Position numbers and translations under genes: made by a program
Shown: positions 15,851 to 26,309 of the stretch, in pieces
Layout: each line of letters opens with the position of its first letter
How positions within the stretch are numbered: position 1 is the first letter of the stretch
Notes under the pieces: model-generated
Seen by the model: only the letters and a program-made list of their open reading frames with translations
What the model was told of the DNA's origin: nothing
Databases searched by the model: none
DNA from: Bin87 sp965219925
GTDB taxonomy: Bacteria > Chloroflexota > Dehalococcoidia > Lucifugimonadales > UBA3495
Direction of reading: 5' to 3'
Length of the DNA: 64,000 nt
Assembly: GCA_965219925.1 (NCBI GenBank)
Contig: OZ244795.1
Coordinates: 1,116,001-1,180,000, forward strand

Positions 15851-18558
15851 CCCCCCAGGAATTCATTGCCAAGTGGCATAACGTTCAGTTTGGCGAGAAG
15901 CAGGCTTCCCAGGAGATGTTCCTGGACATCTGCGCCCTGGTCGGCCATCCCACGCCGGTGGCTTACGGCAACTCGGATGTTTTCACGTTCGAGAAGTCGG
16001 TGCCCGGCGGCTTCGCTGACGCTTACCTTGAGGAGCATTTTGGCTGGGAGTTCAAGGGCAGCGACGCCCAACTGCCGGAGGCCATCAACCAGCTGCTGCG
16101 CTATCAGGTGTATCTGAAAACTCCGCCCCTGCTCATCGTGTCGTCCTTCGACACCATCCACATACGCACCAACTTTCCGGGCATGGAAACCATCCTGCAC
16201 GTGATACCCGTCGCCGCTCTGGACCAGACCGACAATCTCGCCAAACTCCGCAACGCCTTTTCCGCTCCCGGAGAATTTCGACCCAACCGAACGGTAGAGG
16301 AGGTTACTCAGGAGACCGCCAACCTGTTCCGCGACATCGTGGCCGATATGGAGCAGCACAATGAGGATCCGGAACGGCTGGCCCGCTATCTCAACCAGAT
16401 TGTGTTCTGCCTGTACGCCGAGGACGCCGGACTGCTGCCCGACGGGCTTTTCTCCGAGATCGTCCGCCGTCAGTTTCGTCGCCCCGATTTGTTCAATCAG
16501 GCCGTGGATAACCTGTTCGCCCAGATGTCCGGCGGCGGCCTGTTCGGATCCGACGAAATTCCCCATTTCAACGGCGATCTATTCCACTCGGCGGATACCG
16601 TCGAACTGAGCACCACCGCGCTACAGCGCCTGGGCGAGGCCACGCAGAAAAACTGGCGTAACATCGAACCGTCCATATTCGGCACACTGTTCGAGCGCGC
16701 CCTGGACGCTTCCAAACGGGCGCAGCTGGGCGCGCATTACACTGGCGCCGACGACATCATGCTGGTGATTGACCCGGTGGTGATGGAACCGCTGCGCCGG
16801 GAGTGGGACGCCACCCGCCACGAGGTGGGCGAGTTGCTGGCCGACGGCGATGATGCCGCAGCCCACGCCCGCCTGCTGGTGTTCCAGCAACGGCTGGCCT
16901 CAGTAACCGTCCTGGACCCGGCCTGCGGCAGCGGCAACTTCCTCTACCTGGCCCTGCGGTCGCTGCTGGATTTGGAACAGCAGGCGATTGACTTCGGCGC
17001 CGCGCAGGGTTGGCACGACCTGTCGCCCACCGTCAAGCCTAACCAGATGCTGGGCTTGGAGATTAACCACTACGCCGCCGAACTGGCCCGCACCTCCCTG
17101 TGGATTGGCTATATCCAATGGCACCAGAGCAACGGCTTCCCCTATCGGCGGCACCCCATACTGACGCCCTTGCACACCATCCGCCAGACCGACGCCATCC
17201 TGGACCAGTCCGACCCGGACAACCCCACCGAACCGGAATGGCCGGCGGCAGAGTTTATCATCGGCAACCCGCCGTTTTTGGGCGGCAAGATGCTCCGCGC
17301 AAACTTGGGCGACGAATACGTTGACGCTCTGTTCGACTGGTACGACGAGCGTGTACCTGCTGAGGCTGACTTGGTATGTTACTGGTTTGACAAGGCTCGA
17401 AGTATGCTTGAAGCGGGGCAATCTAATCGGGTGGGACTGCTGGCGACACAGGGCATTCGCGGCGGCTCTAACCGCAGGGTATTGCAGCGGATCAAGCAAA
17501 CTGGCGACGTCTTTATGGCTTGGTCAGACCATCCCTGGGTTCTGGATGGTGCAGCGGTTCATATCTCAATTGTTGGCTTCGATGACGGTTCTGAGGCAAG
17601 CCGTGAACTGAACGGCCATCCGGTTCCGTCAATTAATGCCAACCTCACCGTAGGAGTTGACCTGACGGTTGCCAGGCGGCTCAAAGACAATCTGGGCTTT
17701 GCGTTTATGGGCGACACTAAGGGTGGGCCGTTTGATATTCCCGAGGCTTTGGCGCAAGAGATGCTCAGCAGCCCGAATCCGCACAACAGGAGCAATACGG
17801 AGGTGATTAGACCCTGGGTCAATGGCCGTGATATTACTGACCGTCCCAAGGGAATGTGGATAATTGACTTCGGCAATATGCCATCAGAGCAGGCTGCCTT
17901 ATACGAAGCGCCGTTTGAATACATTAGTGCTCACGTGCAGCCGATGCGGGCGAATAATAGACGGGAGATATACGCTAACAACTGGTGGTGGCATATGGAG
18001 CCACGGCCCGGTATGTTAAATGCGCTCAAAGGTCTTGACCGTTACATAGTCACTCCGACAACTGCCAAACATCGTTTATTTGTCTGGTTGCCAGCTGAAA
18101 TTTTGGCGGATCATGCTTTGATTACCGTGGCTTACGACGATGATCATACCTTCGGAGTCCTGCACTCCCGGTTTCACGAAACGTGGGCTCTCGCTATGGG
18201 GACGCAACTGGAAAGCCGCCCGCGCTACACTCCCACCACCTGCTTTGAAACCTTCCCCTTCCCCCATCCCACCGACGAGCAGCGCGCCGCCATCGCCGCT
18301 GCCGCCGCGGAGCTGAACCGGCTGCGGGAGAATTGGCTCAATCCCGCGGATGTCAGTGCTGCAGAGCTGCGCCGCCGCACGCTGACCAACCTCTACAACC
18401 AGCGTCCCACCTGGCTGGCCAACGCCCACGCCACGCTGGATGCGGCAGTAGCCGACGCCTACGGCTGGCCGGCCGCTTTATCCGGCGAGGAGATTCTGGA
18501 GCGGCTGCTGGCGCTCAACCTGGAGCGGGCGGCGGCGGAAGCGCAAAAATCCGAATAG
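15847..18558 (+). CDS. MmeI-like type IIL restriction-methyltransferase
   Basis: A 903-residue single-chain restriction-modification protein. The N-terminal nuclease has the MmeI-type D-X9-E-X-K motif (D58, E68, K70, in ADAYLEEHFGWEFKG). The middle has the methyltransferase motif I LDPACGSGNF (near residue 357) and motif IV GNPPF (near 475). The C-terminal part would contain the target recognition domain. Such enzymes methylate one strand of their site and cut at a distance. The GTG start overlaps the tyrS stop (GTGA), so the gene is probably expressed from the ribF-tyrS operon. A paralogue starts at 19233. Alternative: a methyltransferase with a degenerate nuclease; the intact D-E-K makes that less likely. 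Confidence 0.85.
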   Translation: MTPQEFIAKWHNVQFGEKQASQEMFLDICALVGHPTPVAYGNSDVFTFEKSVPGGFADAYLEEHFGWEFKGSDAQLPEAINQLLRYQVYLKTPPLLIVSSFDTIHIRTNFPGMETILHVIPVAALDQTDNLAKLRNAFSAPGEFRPNRTVEEVTQETANLFRDIVADMEQHNEDPERLARYLNQIVFCLYAEDAGLLPDGLFSEIVRRQFRRPDLFNQAVDNLFAQMSGGGLFGSDEIPHFNGDLFHSADTVELSTTALQRLGEATQKNWRNIEPSIFGTLFERALDASKRAQLGAHYTGADDIMLVIDPVVMEPLRREWDATRHEVGELLADGDDAAAHARLLVFQQRLASVTVLDPACGSGNFLYLALRSLLDLEQQAIDFGAAQGWHDLSPTVKPNQMLGLEINHYAAELARTSLWIGYIQWHQSNGFPYRRHPILTPLHTIRQTDAILDQSDPDNPTEPEWPAAEFIIGNPPFLGGKMLRANLGDEYVDALFDWYDERVPAEADLVCYWFDKARSMLEAGQSNRVGLLATQGIRGGSNRRVLQRIKQTGDVFMAWSDHPWVLDGAAVHISIVGFDDGSEASRELNGHPVPSINANLTVGVDLTVARRLKDNLGFAFMGDTKGGPFDIPEALAQEMLSSPNPHNRSNTEVIRPWVNGRDITDRPKGMWIIDFGNMPSEQAALYEAPFEYISAHVQPMRANNRREIYANNWWWHMEPRPGMLNALKGLDRYIVTPTTAKHRLFVWLPAEILADHALITVAYDDDHTFGVLHSRFHETWALAMGTQLESRPRYTPTTCFETFPFPHPTDEQRAAIAAAAAELNRLRENWLNPADVSAAELRRRTLTNLYNQRPTWLANAHATLDAAVADAYGWPAALSGEEILERLLALNLERAAAEAQKSE

Positions 18559-18633
18559 AATTGCCACGTCCGGCTTGCGCTATACTGTCCCCAACCACGG
18601 ATCGCCCATCCCCGAATCCGGGAGAGCCTCACC

Positions 18634-19188
18634 ATGACTACATCCAAAAAGCTGTTGACCGCCGACGACTTGATGGCGATGCCCGATGACGGCAAGCGGC
18701 ACGAACTGGTGCAGGGGGAATTGATCACTGTGCCCCCAGCAAGCGATGAGCACGGCTTTACAGGCGACGAACTGGCTTGGCGAATCGGCACATTCATCAG
18801 ACAACGCCGGTTGGGCCGTGGGCGTATGGCAGAGACCGGGTTTTGGATTGAGCGGGGCCCCGATACAGTCCGTGCGCCGGATTACGCCTTCATATCCTAC
18901 GAACGTATGCCAGGCCGTCCCAGCCATCGGGGTTATTCCGAAGTAATCCCCGACTTGGTCGTTGAGGTGGCTTCACCTAACGATCGACAGCCGGAGATAG
19001 ACGCCAAAACCCGGATGTGGATCGCCGCCGGCGTCCGCCTGGTATTAAACGTCTATCCTCAAACGCAGGAGGTGTACGCCCACCACGACGACGCAACGGT
19101 GGAGCAGTTCGGCATTGACGACACGTTGACCTGCGAGCCGGTGTTGCCCGGTTTCGCCTGCTCCGTCGCCGATATTTTTACCTACTGA
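18634..19188 (+). CDS. Uma2 family endonuclease (DUF820)
   Basis: A 184-residue PD-(D/E)XK-fold protein. The pattern LTADDLMAMPDDGKRHELVQ near the start, APDYAFIS in the middle and VIPDLVVEVASPNDR followed by TRMWIAAGVRLVLNVYP is typical of Uma2. These occur in many copies in cyanobacteria and Chloroflexota; their role is not settled (nuclease-like, possibly transposon- or defence-linked). It lies between the two MmeI-like genes, same strand. Confidence 0.85.
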   Translation: MTTSKKLLTADDLMAMPDDGKRHELVQGELITVPPASDEHGFTGDELAWRIGTFIRQRRLGRGRMAETGFWIERGPDTVRAPDYAFISYERMPGRPSHRGYSEVIPDLVVEVASPNDRQPEIDAKTRMWIAAGVRLVLNVYPQTQEVYAHHDDATVEQFGIDDTLTCEPVLPGFACSVADIFTY

Positions 19189-19232
19189 CGTTCCGACCCT
19201 TTGCATAACCGACGGCAGAAGGCGGCTGGAGT

Positions 19233-21487
19233 ATGGCAGCCAACGCCATGACACCGCAGGAATTCATCGCAAAATGGCGCCGGAGCCGGGGACAGGAATC
19301 GGCCGGGGCGCAGGAATGGTTCATTGACCTTTGCCGGGTGGTGGAACATCCGACGCCGGCCGAGCTTGACCCCCGCCAGGAGTGGTACACCTTCGAGCGG
19401 GCGGTGCGGGAGTCGTCGGGCCGCCGGGGCCGCGCCGATGTGTACAAGCGCAGCTACTTCGCCTGGGAGTTCAAGGGGCTGCACCGGGACCTGGACGAGG
19501 CGTATCGTCAGCTGCAACGCTACCGGGAGGCGCTGAACAACCCGCCTGTTCTGGTGGTATCCGACTTTCGCACCATTCGGATTCACACCAACTTTACCAA
19601 CAAGGTGCCCGTTGTCCACACCATCCTGCTGGACGATTTGGGCGAGCCGGAACAGCTGGGAATACTGCGCAGCGTTTTTCACAACCCGGACGCGCTGGAA
19701 CCGGAAATCAGCCCGGATGACGTTACCAAAGCGACAGCCGACATTTTCGCCAAAATCGCGGCGTCCATGCGGGAGCGGGGCGTTGACTCCCTGGATGTTG
19801 CCCGGTTCCTGAACCGCCTGGTGTTCTGCTTTTTCGCCCAGGACGTGGGGCTGCTGCCCGGCCAGATGATTACCGAGCTTTGCGAGAATTTTCATAACAA
19901 TCCCGCCGAATTCGACCAGGGGCTGCAGGAACTGTTCCGTCGCATGAACGACGGAGGCCGGTTCGGCGTGCAGACAATCCGCCACTTCAACGGCGATTTG
20001 TTCACAGACCCGGATACCGTCTTGATGACTACGGGCGAGCTGGAAGGACTTGCCGAAGCGACGGAGCGGAACTGGGCGCACATTGAACCGTCTATTTTCG
20101 GCACGCTGTTTGAGCGGGTGGTTGACCCCAACAAGCAGGGACTTGTTGGCGCGCAGTACACCTCCGAGGCTGACATCCGGTCGGTTATAGACCCCGTGAT
20201 AATCAAACCGTTGCAGGCTGAGTGGTCTGAAGTTGAGCGCAAAGTAGGCGGCCTGACGCTGCCGGAAGGCCAGCAGGATGAAGCCCAGGCCCGCCGGTTG
20301 CTGCAAGAATTCCAGAGCCGGCTCTCCTCTCTGAAAGTGCTGGACCCGGCCTGCGGCAGCGGCAATTTCCTTTACGTGGCCCTGCGTCAGTTGCACGACC
20401 TGGAGAAAGCGGTACTGACGCTGGCCGCCGACCTGAACCTGCGGGGCTTCCTCCCGGAGGTGTCGCCGGAGCAGTGCTATGGCATCGAAATTGACCCCTA
20501 CGCCAGCGACCTGGCCCGTACTTCCCTCTGGATTGGGCATCTGCAATGGCTGATTGAGAACGGCCACCAGTATAACCGGGAGCCCGTGCTGGGTTCCCTG
20601 AACACCATTGAATGTCGCGACGCCATCATTGACCGGTCGGAACCGGAGCAGCCGGCGGAACCGGAGTGGCCGGCGGTGGATTACATCGTGGGCAACCCGC
20701 CGTTCCTGGGCCACTTCCCGTTCCGGGAACAGCTAGGCGATGAATACGTCAACGCGGTCTACGATTTGTACGGCGACCGCATACCCAACTCCAGCGACCT
20801 CTGCTGCTACTGGTTCGAGAAAACTCGGGCGCATATCGAGGAGGGGAAAGCGCGGCGGGCTGGCCTGCTGGGTACGCAGGCGATACGCTTCCAGTCCAAC
20901 CGGCCCGTCCTGGCCCGTATCAAGGAGACCGGCGATATTTTCAGCGCCGTTTCAGACCAGGATTGGGTGCTGGACGGCGCCAGTGTGCATATCTCAATCA
21001 TCTGTTTTGACGACGGCAGCCAGACCACGCGCATCCTGGACGGCGAGCGCGTTTCCAACATCAACGCTGACCTGACCGGCGGGGCGGATTTGACGCAGGC
21101 CAGAACTTTGGCAGAAAACGCCAATCTCAGCTTTATGGGCATCACTAAAATCGGCCCGCTCGAAATTACCAAAGATGTTGCTGCGGAGATGCTCCGCCAG
21201 CCAAATCCACATGGCAAACCCAACAGCGACATTATTAAGCGGTGGCTGACCGGCCGGGATATTAATCAAGTATCTCGTGATATGTGGGTAATTGATTTTG
21301 GCACCGATATGACTGGGGCAGACGCCGCCTTGTATGAAGCGCCTTTCGAGTATGCGCGCACCAATGTTAAGCCGATACGTGATAAGCACCGGGACGAACG
21401 AGTTAAGAGTAACTGGTGGCGACTTGGAGTTCCTCGCGGAGCGATGCGGCAGGCGTTGGCCGGATTGCCTCGCTACATTCATCCTAG
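19233..21487 (+). pseudogene. second MmeI-like restriction-methyltransferase, 5' part, split by an IS
   Basis: A paralogue of the gene at 15847, starting MAANAMTPQEFIAKW. The nuclease motif is intact (D69, E79, K81 in RADVYKRSYFAWEFKG), as are LDPACGSGNF (near 371) and GNPPF (near 488). The reading frame breaks at 21487, where a 1513-bp IS has inserted. Removing the IS and one copy of the CTAG duplication joins this part to 23005-23530 in frame and gives a 926-residue protein that aligns residue by residue with the first paralogue across the junction (RYIHPSMVSRHRMF versus RYIVTPTTAKHRLF). The insertion therefore looks recent. The truncated product would lack the end of the target recognition region and is probably inactive in cleavage. 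Confidence 0.9.
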
Positions 21488-23000
21488 CAGTCCGTCCGAG
21501 GAATGCTGACAGGGCCTGATGCCAACGTGGATACGGAACTGATCACGCCGTCCCTCTGATTGGATGTTGCCCCGGCAAAAACCCAGCGGTGGGGATGTGA
21601 GGTTGACGACCTTTGCCGTGAGCCGTCCCACCAAAGCGGAACAGCTTGAGCAGGTTGTGGCCGATGCAGATCAGCGACCAATCGCTCTGCACCTTCTGCA
21701 AACCCCGCAGCAGGAACTGCCGGAACCCTCGGCCCTGCTTGATCTGGCCGAAGACCGGCTCCACCGTCCCCATGCGTAACGCGTAGCGTTGCCGACCCCG
21801 CTTGGTCTGCAACTTGCGGCGCATCCGGTCTCTGGGCGAGAGATCCTTGGGGATGCGTCCGCGCGGCGCGGGCGGCGGCTTGTGGCCGTGGCGGGTCTTT
21901 TCCGGCGCGACGAACGGGTCGGTGCCCAAGGCCTGCAAATCAGCCACGGCCGGGGCCGAGTAGTAACCGGCATCGGCGGATACTTCCCTGGGCACCTTGC
22001 CGGTGTTGGCAATGGCCTCCCCGATCATCACCACCGCCTGCTGCTTGTCCGATGCCACGTTGGTGGCGCGAGTTGCCACAATCACCTGATGCTCATGGTC
22101 CACCACCGCCTGACAGTTGTACGCTTGCAGGAAGTCCTTGCCACCAGCAGCGGGCATGATGCGGGACTCCGGGTCGGTGAAGTTGCGCTGGGCCTTGTCC
22201 TCGGGCACTCCAGGATGCGCCTTGCCCTCTGTCTCGGCCTGTTCAGCAGCGGCCTGGGCCTCGGCCTCCAGCACCGCCATGGCCTCCCGGATCTTCTCCA
22301 GCCGGCCCTCCCGAAAGGCCAACTCCTCCGGCAACTCGTCTCCGCGCTGGTCCCGACCGTACCGGCGGTCTTCCTCCTCATCCACCTCCTGGGCCTGCCG
22401 CAGCAACTCATCCACCTCCCCCTGCAGCTGCCCTTCCTTCTCTTTCATCCGCTGATAACTCATCGCCTGGTGCTTCGATGCGTTGGCCCTCACCTTGGTC
22501 CCGTCCAGCACCACATGGCCCAGCTTCACCAGCCCCGCCTGACAGCACAGCATCAGCACCTGCAAGAACAACCCCGACAACGCCTCCAGGTGATCCTTGC
22601 GAAAGTCCGAGATGGTGCGGAAGTCCGGCGTGTTGTTGGCCGCCAGCACCCGAAAGGCGATGTCCTCGTGCAGCCGCTGGGCGATGCGCCGAGAAGACGA
22701 CACCCCGCTGCAGTAGCCGTAGAGCAGCACCTTCACCATCATCCGAGGATTGTAGGGCGGTCCGCCCCGCCGCTCCTGCTCGTAGCGGGCCGTGATCTCG
22801 GAGAGGTCCAACTGGTCCACGATGTCGGAGATGAAATAGGCCAGGTGGTCATCAGGCAGCCACTCCTGCAACGCCTGTGGCAGCAGCAACTGCTGGTCGG
22901 GATCATAGGGAAGGTAGGTCTTGCTCACCAGTCGGCTCCGTTGGCTGAATGCTCATCCCATCATACCCCCAACAGCCGGCCGTGTTTCTCGGACGGGCTG
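21488..23000 (-). mobile_element. IS1182-family insertion sequence
   Basis: 1513 bp. The terminal inverted repeats are CAGTCCGTCCGAGGAA at the left and, on the opposite strand, CAGCCCGTCCGAGAAA at the right (14 of 16 match). It is flanked by CTAG at 21484-21487 and 23001-23004, a 4-bp palindromic target duplication. It carries one transposase gene on the minus strand, against the interrupted gene. Confidence 0.92.
21543..22928 (-). CDS. IS1182-family transposase
   Basis: A 461-residue DDE transposase. The N-terminal domain has YNPRMMVKVLLYGYCSGV and FRTISDFRKDH; catalytic residues are expected in VVLDGTKVRANASKH (D), VSADAGYYSAPAV (D) and GTVEPVFGQIKQGRGFRQF (E). An internal coiled-coil insertion is rich in Glu/Ala/Gln (EAEAQAAAEQAETEGK). 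The frame is intact, so the element may be active. Confidence 0.93.
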   Translation of the reverse strand: MSKTYLPYDPDQQLLLPQALQEWLPDDHLAYFISDIVDQLDLSEITARYEQERRGGPPYNPRMMVKVLLYGYCSGVSSSRRIAQRLHEDIAFRVLAANNTPDFRTISDFRKDHLEALSGLFLQVLMLCCQAGLVKLGHVVLDGTKVRANASKHQAMSYQRMKEKEGQLQGEVDELLRQAQEVDEEEDRRYGRDQRGDELPEELAFREGRLEKIREAMAVLEAEAQAAAEQAETEGKAHPGVPEDKAQRNFTDPESRIMPAAGGKDFLQAYNCQAVVDHEHQVIVATRATNVASDKQQAVVMIGEAIANTGKVPREVSADAGYYSAPAVADLQALGTDPFVAPEKTRHGHKPPPAPRGRIPKDLSPRDRMRRKLQTKRGRQRYALRMGTVEPVFGQIKQGRGFRQFLLRGLQKVQSDWSLICIGHNLLKLFRFGGTAHGKGRQPHIPTAGFLPGQHPIRGTA

Positions 23001-23004
23001 CTAG

Positions 23005-23530
23005 CATGGTATCCCGCCACCGGATGTTTTCCTACATTGATGCTGGTGTATTGCCAGAGAACACCATCATAGTGTTTCCCCGGGATGACGATTACTTTTT
23101 CGGCGTGTTGCACAGCCGGATACACGGGCTTTGGGCAACGGCGATGGGTTCACAATTGCGAGAGGCGCAGAGCGGTTTGCGCTACACCCCCACCACCTGC
23201 TTTGAGACCTTTCCGTTTCCGACGCCTACCGATGAGCAGCGGGCCGCCATCGCCGCCGCCGCCGCTGAGCTGAACGGGCTGCGGGAAAACTGGCTGAACC
23301 CGGTGGATATGTTCGGCGGCCCGGCCCTGAACGCCGACCAACTGCGCCGCCGCACGCTGACCAACCTGTATAACGACTACCCCAGCTGGCTGGCCAATGC
23401 CCACGCCACCCTCGACGCCGCCGTTGCCGCCGCCTACGGCTGGCCCCCCGACCTGCCCGACGCCGAGGCGCTGCAACGACTGCTGGCCCTGAATTTGGAG
23501 CGGGCGGGGGCGGAGGGCGCCGCCGGGTAG
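23005..23530 (+). pseudogene. 3' part of the IS-split MmeI-like gene
   Basis: It continues the frame of 19233-21487 after excision of the IS. It encodes the C-terminal target-recognition and helical part, including RYTPTTCFETFPFPTPTDEQ and LRRRTLTNLYNDYPSWLANA, both nearly identical to the intact paralogue. An ORF that begins at 22949 inside the IS right end could be translated but would give only an isolated C-terminal fragment. Confidence 0.88.
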
Positions 23531-23598
23531 ATACCCGCCACCGATTAGATGTACTTGCTTGCGTTGACGGCAAGTAGGGGTGAGACTATGCTTGTGGC

Positions 23599-24428
23599 AT
23601 GGAAATTTGTCCGGCCTTTATTGACGAAACCGGCATCCTTTCCGGCCCACGGCAACAGCAGCCCGTTTACGGTATCGGAGCGCTGGTCATTCCCGACACC
23701 AGGGACATAACCAATAGCCTGTATCGTTTGCACTTCAACTTCAGCGCCGACAGGATGGCCGAGCGCCAGAGGATTCGCAATGACATCCAGTCGCGCGGCG
23801 AGTCGCTGACGCTACAGGAAGTCGATAGATTGATGCATTCAACCCGTCATCACGAGTACAAGTTCAGCGAAGTTACCCGTTTCAACCTTCAGCAGTACAT
23901 CGACCTGCTCAATCTCTACTTTACTTACCCCGAGCCACAGTTCCATGCACTGATACTGGACCGGCTTGACCCTGAATATAGCTTGTCGCGCTGGACTGGC
24001 GACGTTTGGCGGGCATACGCAGATTTGGCTTGCGATCTACTGAAACAGCAGTTGGACCGGGATGTATTCGCGATCGTGGATTTGCAGGACAAGCCGGACA
24101 AATCGCCCGTGTATATTGAAGATATGCTAGGCTCGGCGCTGCGGGTAAAGGGCTGCCTGCGCGCAACATCAGATATGTCCGTCTATCTGCAACTGGTGGA
24201 TGTGCTGCTGGGTTGCGTACAATTCGACTGGAAGGACGCTAATGGCTATTACGGCACGACATCTCAACGAGCCGGAGAGAAGAGGACGCTGGTCAACTTT
24301 GTGAAAAGCCAACTGGGGCTGCGCCCGGATGAGCCGTTGCTCACGGACGGAATGCGTCGCGGAGATGGGACGAACCGTCGCTGTTTACGGTGCGCCGGGG
24401 GAATTGGCAGTCTAGCCGGTCGGAGTAA
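23599..24428 (+). pseudogene. DUF3800 family protein with a probable frameshift
   Basis: The N-terminus MEICPAFIDETGI has the DUF3800 D-E-(S/T)-G motif at residues 9-12 of an RNase H-like fold, and YLQLVDVLLGCVQFDWK fits the second half of the domain. DUF3800 proteins often accompany restriction genes and phage defence. After about 24330 the current frame reads low-quality Arg-rich sequence to 24552. A neighbouring frame reads RRWDEPSLFTVRRGNWQ and stops at 24426-24428, a far better family C-terminus. A single-base indel between about 24320 and 24360 would restore it. It could also be a sequencing error. Confidence 0.7.
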
Positions 24429-24592
24429 AAAGCATAAGCGTCGCTATGTCCGGCGCCTGTCCCTTAGGCGGGACGGCGTGCTCCGACCACTCCGCGCTTA
24501 CTATAACTTACTAATTGAGGATGGTAGTGTCAAGCCTTTGTCAAAGGCTTGACAATCCGGAAGTCGTACAAATTGCAACAGGAGCCTCCTTC

Positions 24593-26269
24593 ATGGTTCT
24601 CTCCAACGACGACGACAAGTCGCAACAGCGCAACGATGCCTGGCGCCAGCGGGCCGATTCTGCTCCCCAGCGCAAGGCAGCCTACAAAACCCTGAGCCAG
24701 ATTCCGGTGGAGCCCGTCTACGGCCCCTCGGATGTTGTAGATGACCGCAACGGCCACGATGTGGGATTGCCGGGCGAGTATCCCTACCTTCGCGGCGTCC
24801 ATCCCACCGGCTACCGTTCCCGGCTGTGGACCATGCGCATGTTTGCCGGATTTGGCGAACCCCGCGAAACCAACGAGCGGTTCCGCTTCCTCATGGATCA
24901 GGGCGAAACGGGCCTCAGCGTCGCCTTCGATATGCCCACGCTCTACGGCTACGACCACGACGACCACCGGGCCCGCGGCGAGTTCGGGAAGTGTGGTGTC
25001 GCCGTCTCGTGCCTCGAGGATATGCAAACCGTATTCCAGGGCATCCCCCTGGAGCAGGTAACCACCTCAATGACCATCAACAGCCCGGCGGCCATCATCT
25101 GGGCAATGTACATCGCCGCCGCCGAAAAACAGGGCGCGTCTCCCGCGTCGTTGGGCGGAACCTTGCAGAACGATATTCTCAAAGAGTACATCGCCCAGAA
25201 CGAATACATCTTCCCTCCGCATCCGTCCATGCGCCTGGTCGTCGACACCGTCGAATTCGCCACCAACCACATGCCCCGGTTCAACCCCATCAGCATCAGC
25301 GGATACCACATCCGCGAAGCCGGCAGCAACGCGGTGCAGGAGCTGGCGTTCACTCTCGCCGACGGTTTCGAATACGTCCGGCATTGCGTCGAGCGGGGCA
25401 TGGCGGTGGACGATTTCGCTCCCCGGCTCAGCTTCTTCTTCAACGTCCATAACGACTTCTTTGAAGAGATCGCCAAGTTCCGGTCCGCCCGCCGCATCTG
25501 GGCCCGTGAGTTGACAGAAACCTTTGGCGCCGAGTCCGACCGCTCCGCCTGGATGCGTTTTCACGCCCAGACATCCGGCGCGTCCCTCACGGCCCAGCAG
25601 CCGGAAAACAACGTTGTGCGCGTGTCCCTGCAGGCGTTGGCCGCCGTCCTGGGCGGTTGTCAGTCGCTCCACACCAACGGCAAAGACGAGGCCTGGGCGC
25701 TGCCATCCGCCGAAGCCGCCTTGCAGGCCCTGCGCACGCAGCAGATCATCGCCCACGAAACCGGCGTCGTGGACACCGTGGACCCGTTGGGCGGAAGTTA
25801 TTTCGTGGAGTCGCTCACCAATCAGGTGGAGGCCGGCGCCTACGATTATTTCAAGCGCGTCGATCAGTACGGCGGCGTGATTCCAGCGTTGGAATCCGGC
25901 TTCTTCCAGCGAGAAATCGCCGACGCCGCCTACCTGTATCAACAGGAAGAAGATCGCAAAGAACGCATCACCGTGGGGGTCAACGAATTCGTCGCTCAGG
26001 ATGAGAGCCTGGCCATCCCCATCCTCAGGGTTGACGAAGCCGGCGAACAGCGCCATATCCACCACCTCAATGAGGTGCGCCGCCGCCGGGATAACCACGC
26101 AGTCGCGACCCGTCTGCGCGCCCTGGAATCTGCGGCCCGGGCCAGCGGCAGCAACGCTAACCTCATGTACCCCCTCATCGAGGCGGTAAAGGCTGAGGCC
26201 ACCCTGGGCGAGATGATGGGCGTGTTCCGCGACGTCTTCGGCGAATACCAACCCACCTGGGGCTTCTAA
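24593..26269 (+). CDS. methylmalonyl-CoA mutase family protein, catalytic subunit
   Basis: A 558-residue TIM-barrel subunit of a B12-dependent acyl-CoA mutase. An AGGAG 8 nt before ATG 24593 fixes the start. Recognisable blocks are TGYRSRLWTMRMFAGFG, VAFDMPTLYGYD, TSMTINSPAAIIWAMYIAAA, ISISGYHIREAGSNAVQELA and RLSFFFNVHNDFFEEIAKF. The cobalamin-binding domain is absent from the chain and from the window, so this is the separate-subunit type. The DMPTLYGYD substrate loop resembles archaeal-type methylmalonyl-CoA mutases and isobutyryl-/2-hydroxyisobutyryl-CoA mutases, so the exact acyl-CoA is open. The frame is open upstream into 24515 but without support. Confidence 0.88.
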   Translation: MVLSNDDDKSQQRNDAWRQRADSAPQRKAAYKTLSQIPVEPVYGPSDVVDDRNGHDVGLPGEYPYLRGVHPTGYRSRLWTMRMFAGFGEPRETNERFRFLMDQGETGLSVAFDMPTLYGYDHDDHRARGEFGKCGVAVSCLEDMQTVFQGIPLEQVTTSMTINSPAAIIWAMYIAAAEKQGASPASLGGTLQNDILKEYIAQNEYIFPPHPSMRLVVDTVEFATNHMPRFNPISISGYHIREAGSNAVQELAFTLADGFEYVRHCVERGMAVDDFAPRLSFFFNVHNDFFEEIAKFRSARRIWARELTETFGAESDRSAWMRFHAQTSGASLTAQQPENNVVRVSLQALAAVLGGCQSLHTNGKDEAWALPSAEAALQALRTQQIIAHETGVVDTVDPLGGSYFVESLTNQVEAGAYDYFKRVDQYGGVIPALESGFFQREIADAAYLYQQEEDRKERITVGVNEFVAQDESLAIPILRVDEAGEQRHIHHLNEVRRRRDNHAVATRLRALESAARASGSNANLMYPLIEAVKAEATLGEMMGVFRDVFGEYQPTWGF

Positions 26270-26309
26270 GAAGGGGCAACTGCCGGCCCAGCGAGCAGGG
26301 AGGTGATTC

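Noticed and set aside
22949..23004. ATG 22949 as the start of an independent gene continuing to 23530
   Set aside because: The first 19 codons lie in the IS right end and target site; the rest is the displaced end of the MmeI-like gene.
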